Shown: positions 17,420 through 18,120 of the stretch, in pieces
Layout: every line of letters begins with the position of its first letter
Numbering within the stretch: position 1 is the stretch's first letter
NCBI GenBank assembly: GCA_039808325.1
Contig: JBDHSU010000085.1
Span: 1 to 18,120, forward strand
DNA length: 18,120 nt
From: JAFKKS01 sp039808325
Lineage (GTDB): Bacteria; Pseudomonadota; Alphaproteobacteria; Rhizobiales; Xanthobacteraceae
Direction: 5' to 3'
The notes under the pieces: model-generated
Database searches by the model: none
Told to the model about the DNA's origin: nothing
The model's input: the letters and a program-made list of their open reading frames with translations, nothing else
Made by a program: the position numbers and the translations under genes

Positions 17420-18120
17420 TCAGTAGCGTGCCGACACCGGCGCGGCGCTGGCGAACGGCCAGAGCGGGCCCTGGAACTTGACCGTCAGGCGGGCGAGCAA
17501 CTGATCGGCGTCGACCTGAACGTTGCGGTCGTTGAAACCGGGAACGTTCGTCACGCCGTGATATACGTCGTCGAGTTCGATGTGCTTGTAGTCGACGCCG
17601 ATGATCCAGTCGGTTCCGGCCGTGTGGTAGAAGGCATAGTCGAGACCGCCGCCGACGTACCACCCGTTTTGCCACCGCTTGGTCTGATCGGAGATGATGC
17701 CTTGGGGGACGATGACGGAACGCGTCGCCACGTTGGCGCCAGCCCAGCCACCCGTGCCGTAGAGCATGAAGCGATCCCAGGCCAAGCCAAGCTTGCCGCC
17801 GATCGTGTAGAGGCTCTCGATTTTCGCCTGGCAGTTCAAGGCCGGATTGCCGTTGCAGGAGGTGTTGCCGTTGTATCCGTCCATCGAGAAGTTGCCGCTG
17901 TATTCGTAGCCGACAACCAATCCGCCGCCGAGGCCGAAGCCGCCGAACTGATACTGCGCGCCGCCATGGAGACCGGCAACTGCGGAATCGAAGGAGACGC
18001 CGAAAGCGCCGGGGCCAAAGGGGTTGGTCCAGTTGCTGTCGCCCCAGGAGCCGCCGATGCCGACGCCGGCAAACCAGCCGGACCAGTCGAAGGTCTGAAC
18101 CGGCGCCATCATCGGGGCCT
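17420..18120 (-). CDS. Outer-membrane beta-barrel protein (Omp25/Omp31-like), 5' end outside window
   Basis: The C-terminal 230 or more residues of a porin-family beta-barrel are visible: FDWSGWFAGVGIGGSWGD starts the mature barrel, followed by alternating Gly/aromatic strands (GGLVVGYEYSGNF, YTIGGKLGLAWDRFMLYGTGGWAGA, GWYVGGGLDYAFY, WIIGVDYKHIELDD, LLARLTVKF). This is the small 8-strand Omp25/Omp31 pattern of Hyphomicrobiales surface proteins. The frame stays open past the right edge (Ala-Pro before the first visible Met at 18112), where a signal peptide is expected, so those Met codons are probably internal. Two cysteines in one loop (NTSCNGNPALNC) could form a disulfide. About 18 residues follow the last strand (ending SARY), more than usual for this fold. 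Confidence 0.85.
   Translation of the reverse strand, partial: APMMAPVQTFDWSGWFAGVGIGGSWGDSNWTNPFGPGAFGVSFDSAVAGLHGGAQYQFGGFGLGGGLVVGYEYSGNFSMDGYNGNTSCNGNPALNCQAKIESLYTIGGKLGLAWDRFMLYGTGGWAGANVATRSVIVPQGIISDQTKRWQNGWYVGGGLDYAFYHTAGTDWIIGVDYKHIELDDVYHGVTNVPGFNDRNVQVDADQLLARLTVKFQGPLWPFASAAPVSARY

Noticed and set aside
17208..17675. 155-codon minus-strand frame that ends in the same stop as the proposed leader ORF
   Set aside because: The upstream part overlaps the outer-membrane protein gene in another frame and crosses its terminator; only the last 25 codons, after the predicted promoter, are plausible.

Overview
The window comes from a GC-rich alphaproteobacterium, most likely of the order Hyphomicrobiales (Rhizobiales). 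Three things point there: the conserved block rpsF-rpsR-DUF2232-rplI / dnaB-alr-radA-cvpA-purF, the long acidic tail on ribosomal protein L9, and an Omp25/Omp31-like beta-barrel at the right edge. I see no transposase, integrase, tRNA, rRNA, CRISPR array or prophage gene. This is core chromosome.

Layout. Positions 1-6375 (minus strand) read, in transcription order, dnaB, alr, a TauE/SafE-type membrane protein, radA, cvpA and purF. The gaps are 15-32 bp except for 121 bp before cvpA, which holds a possible promoter. A 418-bp divergent spacer separates dnaB from a plus-strand gene for an exported mono-haem c-type cytochrome-like protein with a long Pro/Ala-rich tail. That gene overlaps the 3' end of rplI by 31 bp, tail to tail. 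Positions 7453-9878 (minus) carry rpsF, rpsR, a DUF2232 membrane protein and rplI. rpsF has a good candidate promoter about 210 nt upstream and a hairpin in the leader. Next come a two-helix small membrane protein and a 1-Cys peroxiredoxin (both minus), and a plus-strand biotin-dependent carboxylase alpha subunit, most like propionyl-CoA carboxylase PccA. An MHS-family transporter (minus) converges on pccA with a long hairpin between the two. A small His-rich exported protein (plus) converges on argC across a perfect 13-bp stem-loop. argC lies 20 bp behind a PaiB-family FMN-binding regulator. The window ends inside an outer-membrane beta-barrel gene with a textbook intrinsic terminator.

The most interesting region is the leader of paiB-argC (about 17323 down to 17114). 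A sigma70-like promoter (TTGACG-17-TATCAG) would start RNA only a few nucleotides before the ATG of a 25-codon ORF. That ORF has four consecutive Arg codons (six Arg in all). The Arg codons lie in an RNA segment that can pair with the segment after it; that segment can instead pair with the 5' arm of a terminator-like hairpin. This is the 1:2 / 2:3 / 3:4 layout of ribosome-mediated transcription attenuation, and it sits in front of an operon containing the arginine-biosynthesis gene argC. I propose it as a candidate arginine-responsive attenuator with a near-leaderless leader peptide. It is inferred from sequence alone, and GC-rich triplet runs make chance pairing easier.

How the genes work together: the left half is replication, repair, wall-precursor and purine-synthesis housekeeping plus a ribosomal-protein operon. 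The right half is metabolic (propionyl-CoA carboxylation, peroxide reduction, solute uptake, arginine synthesis).
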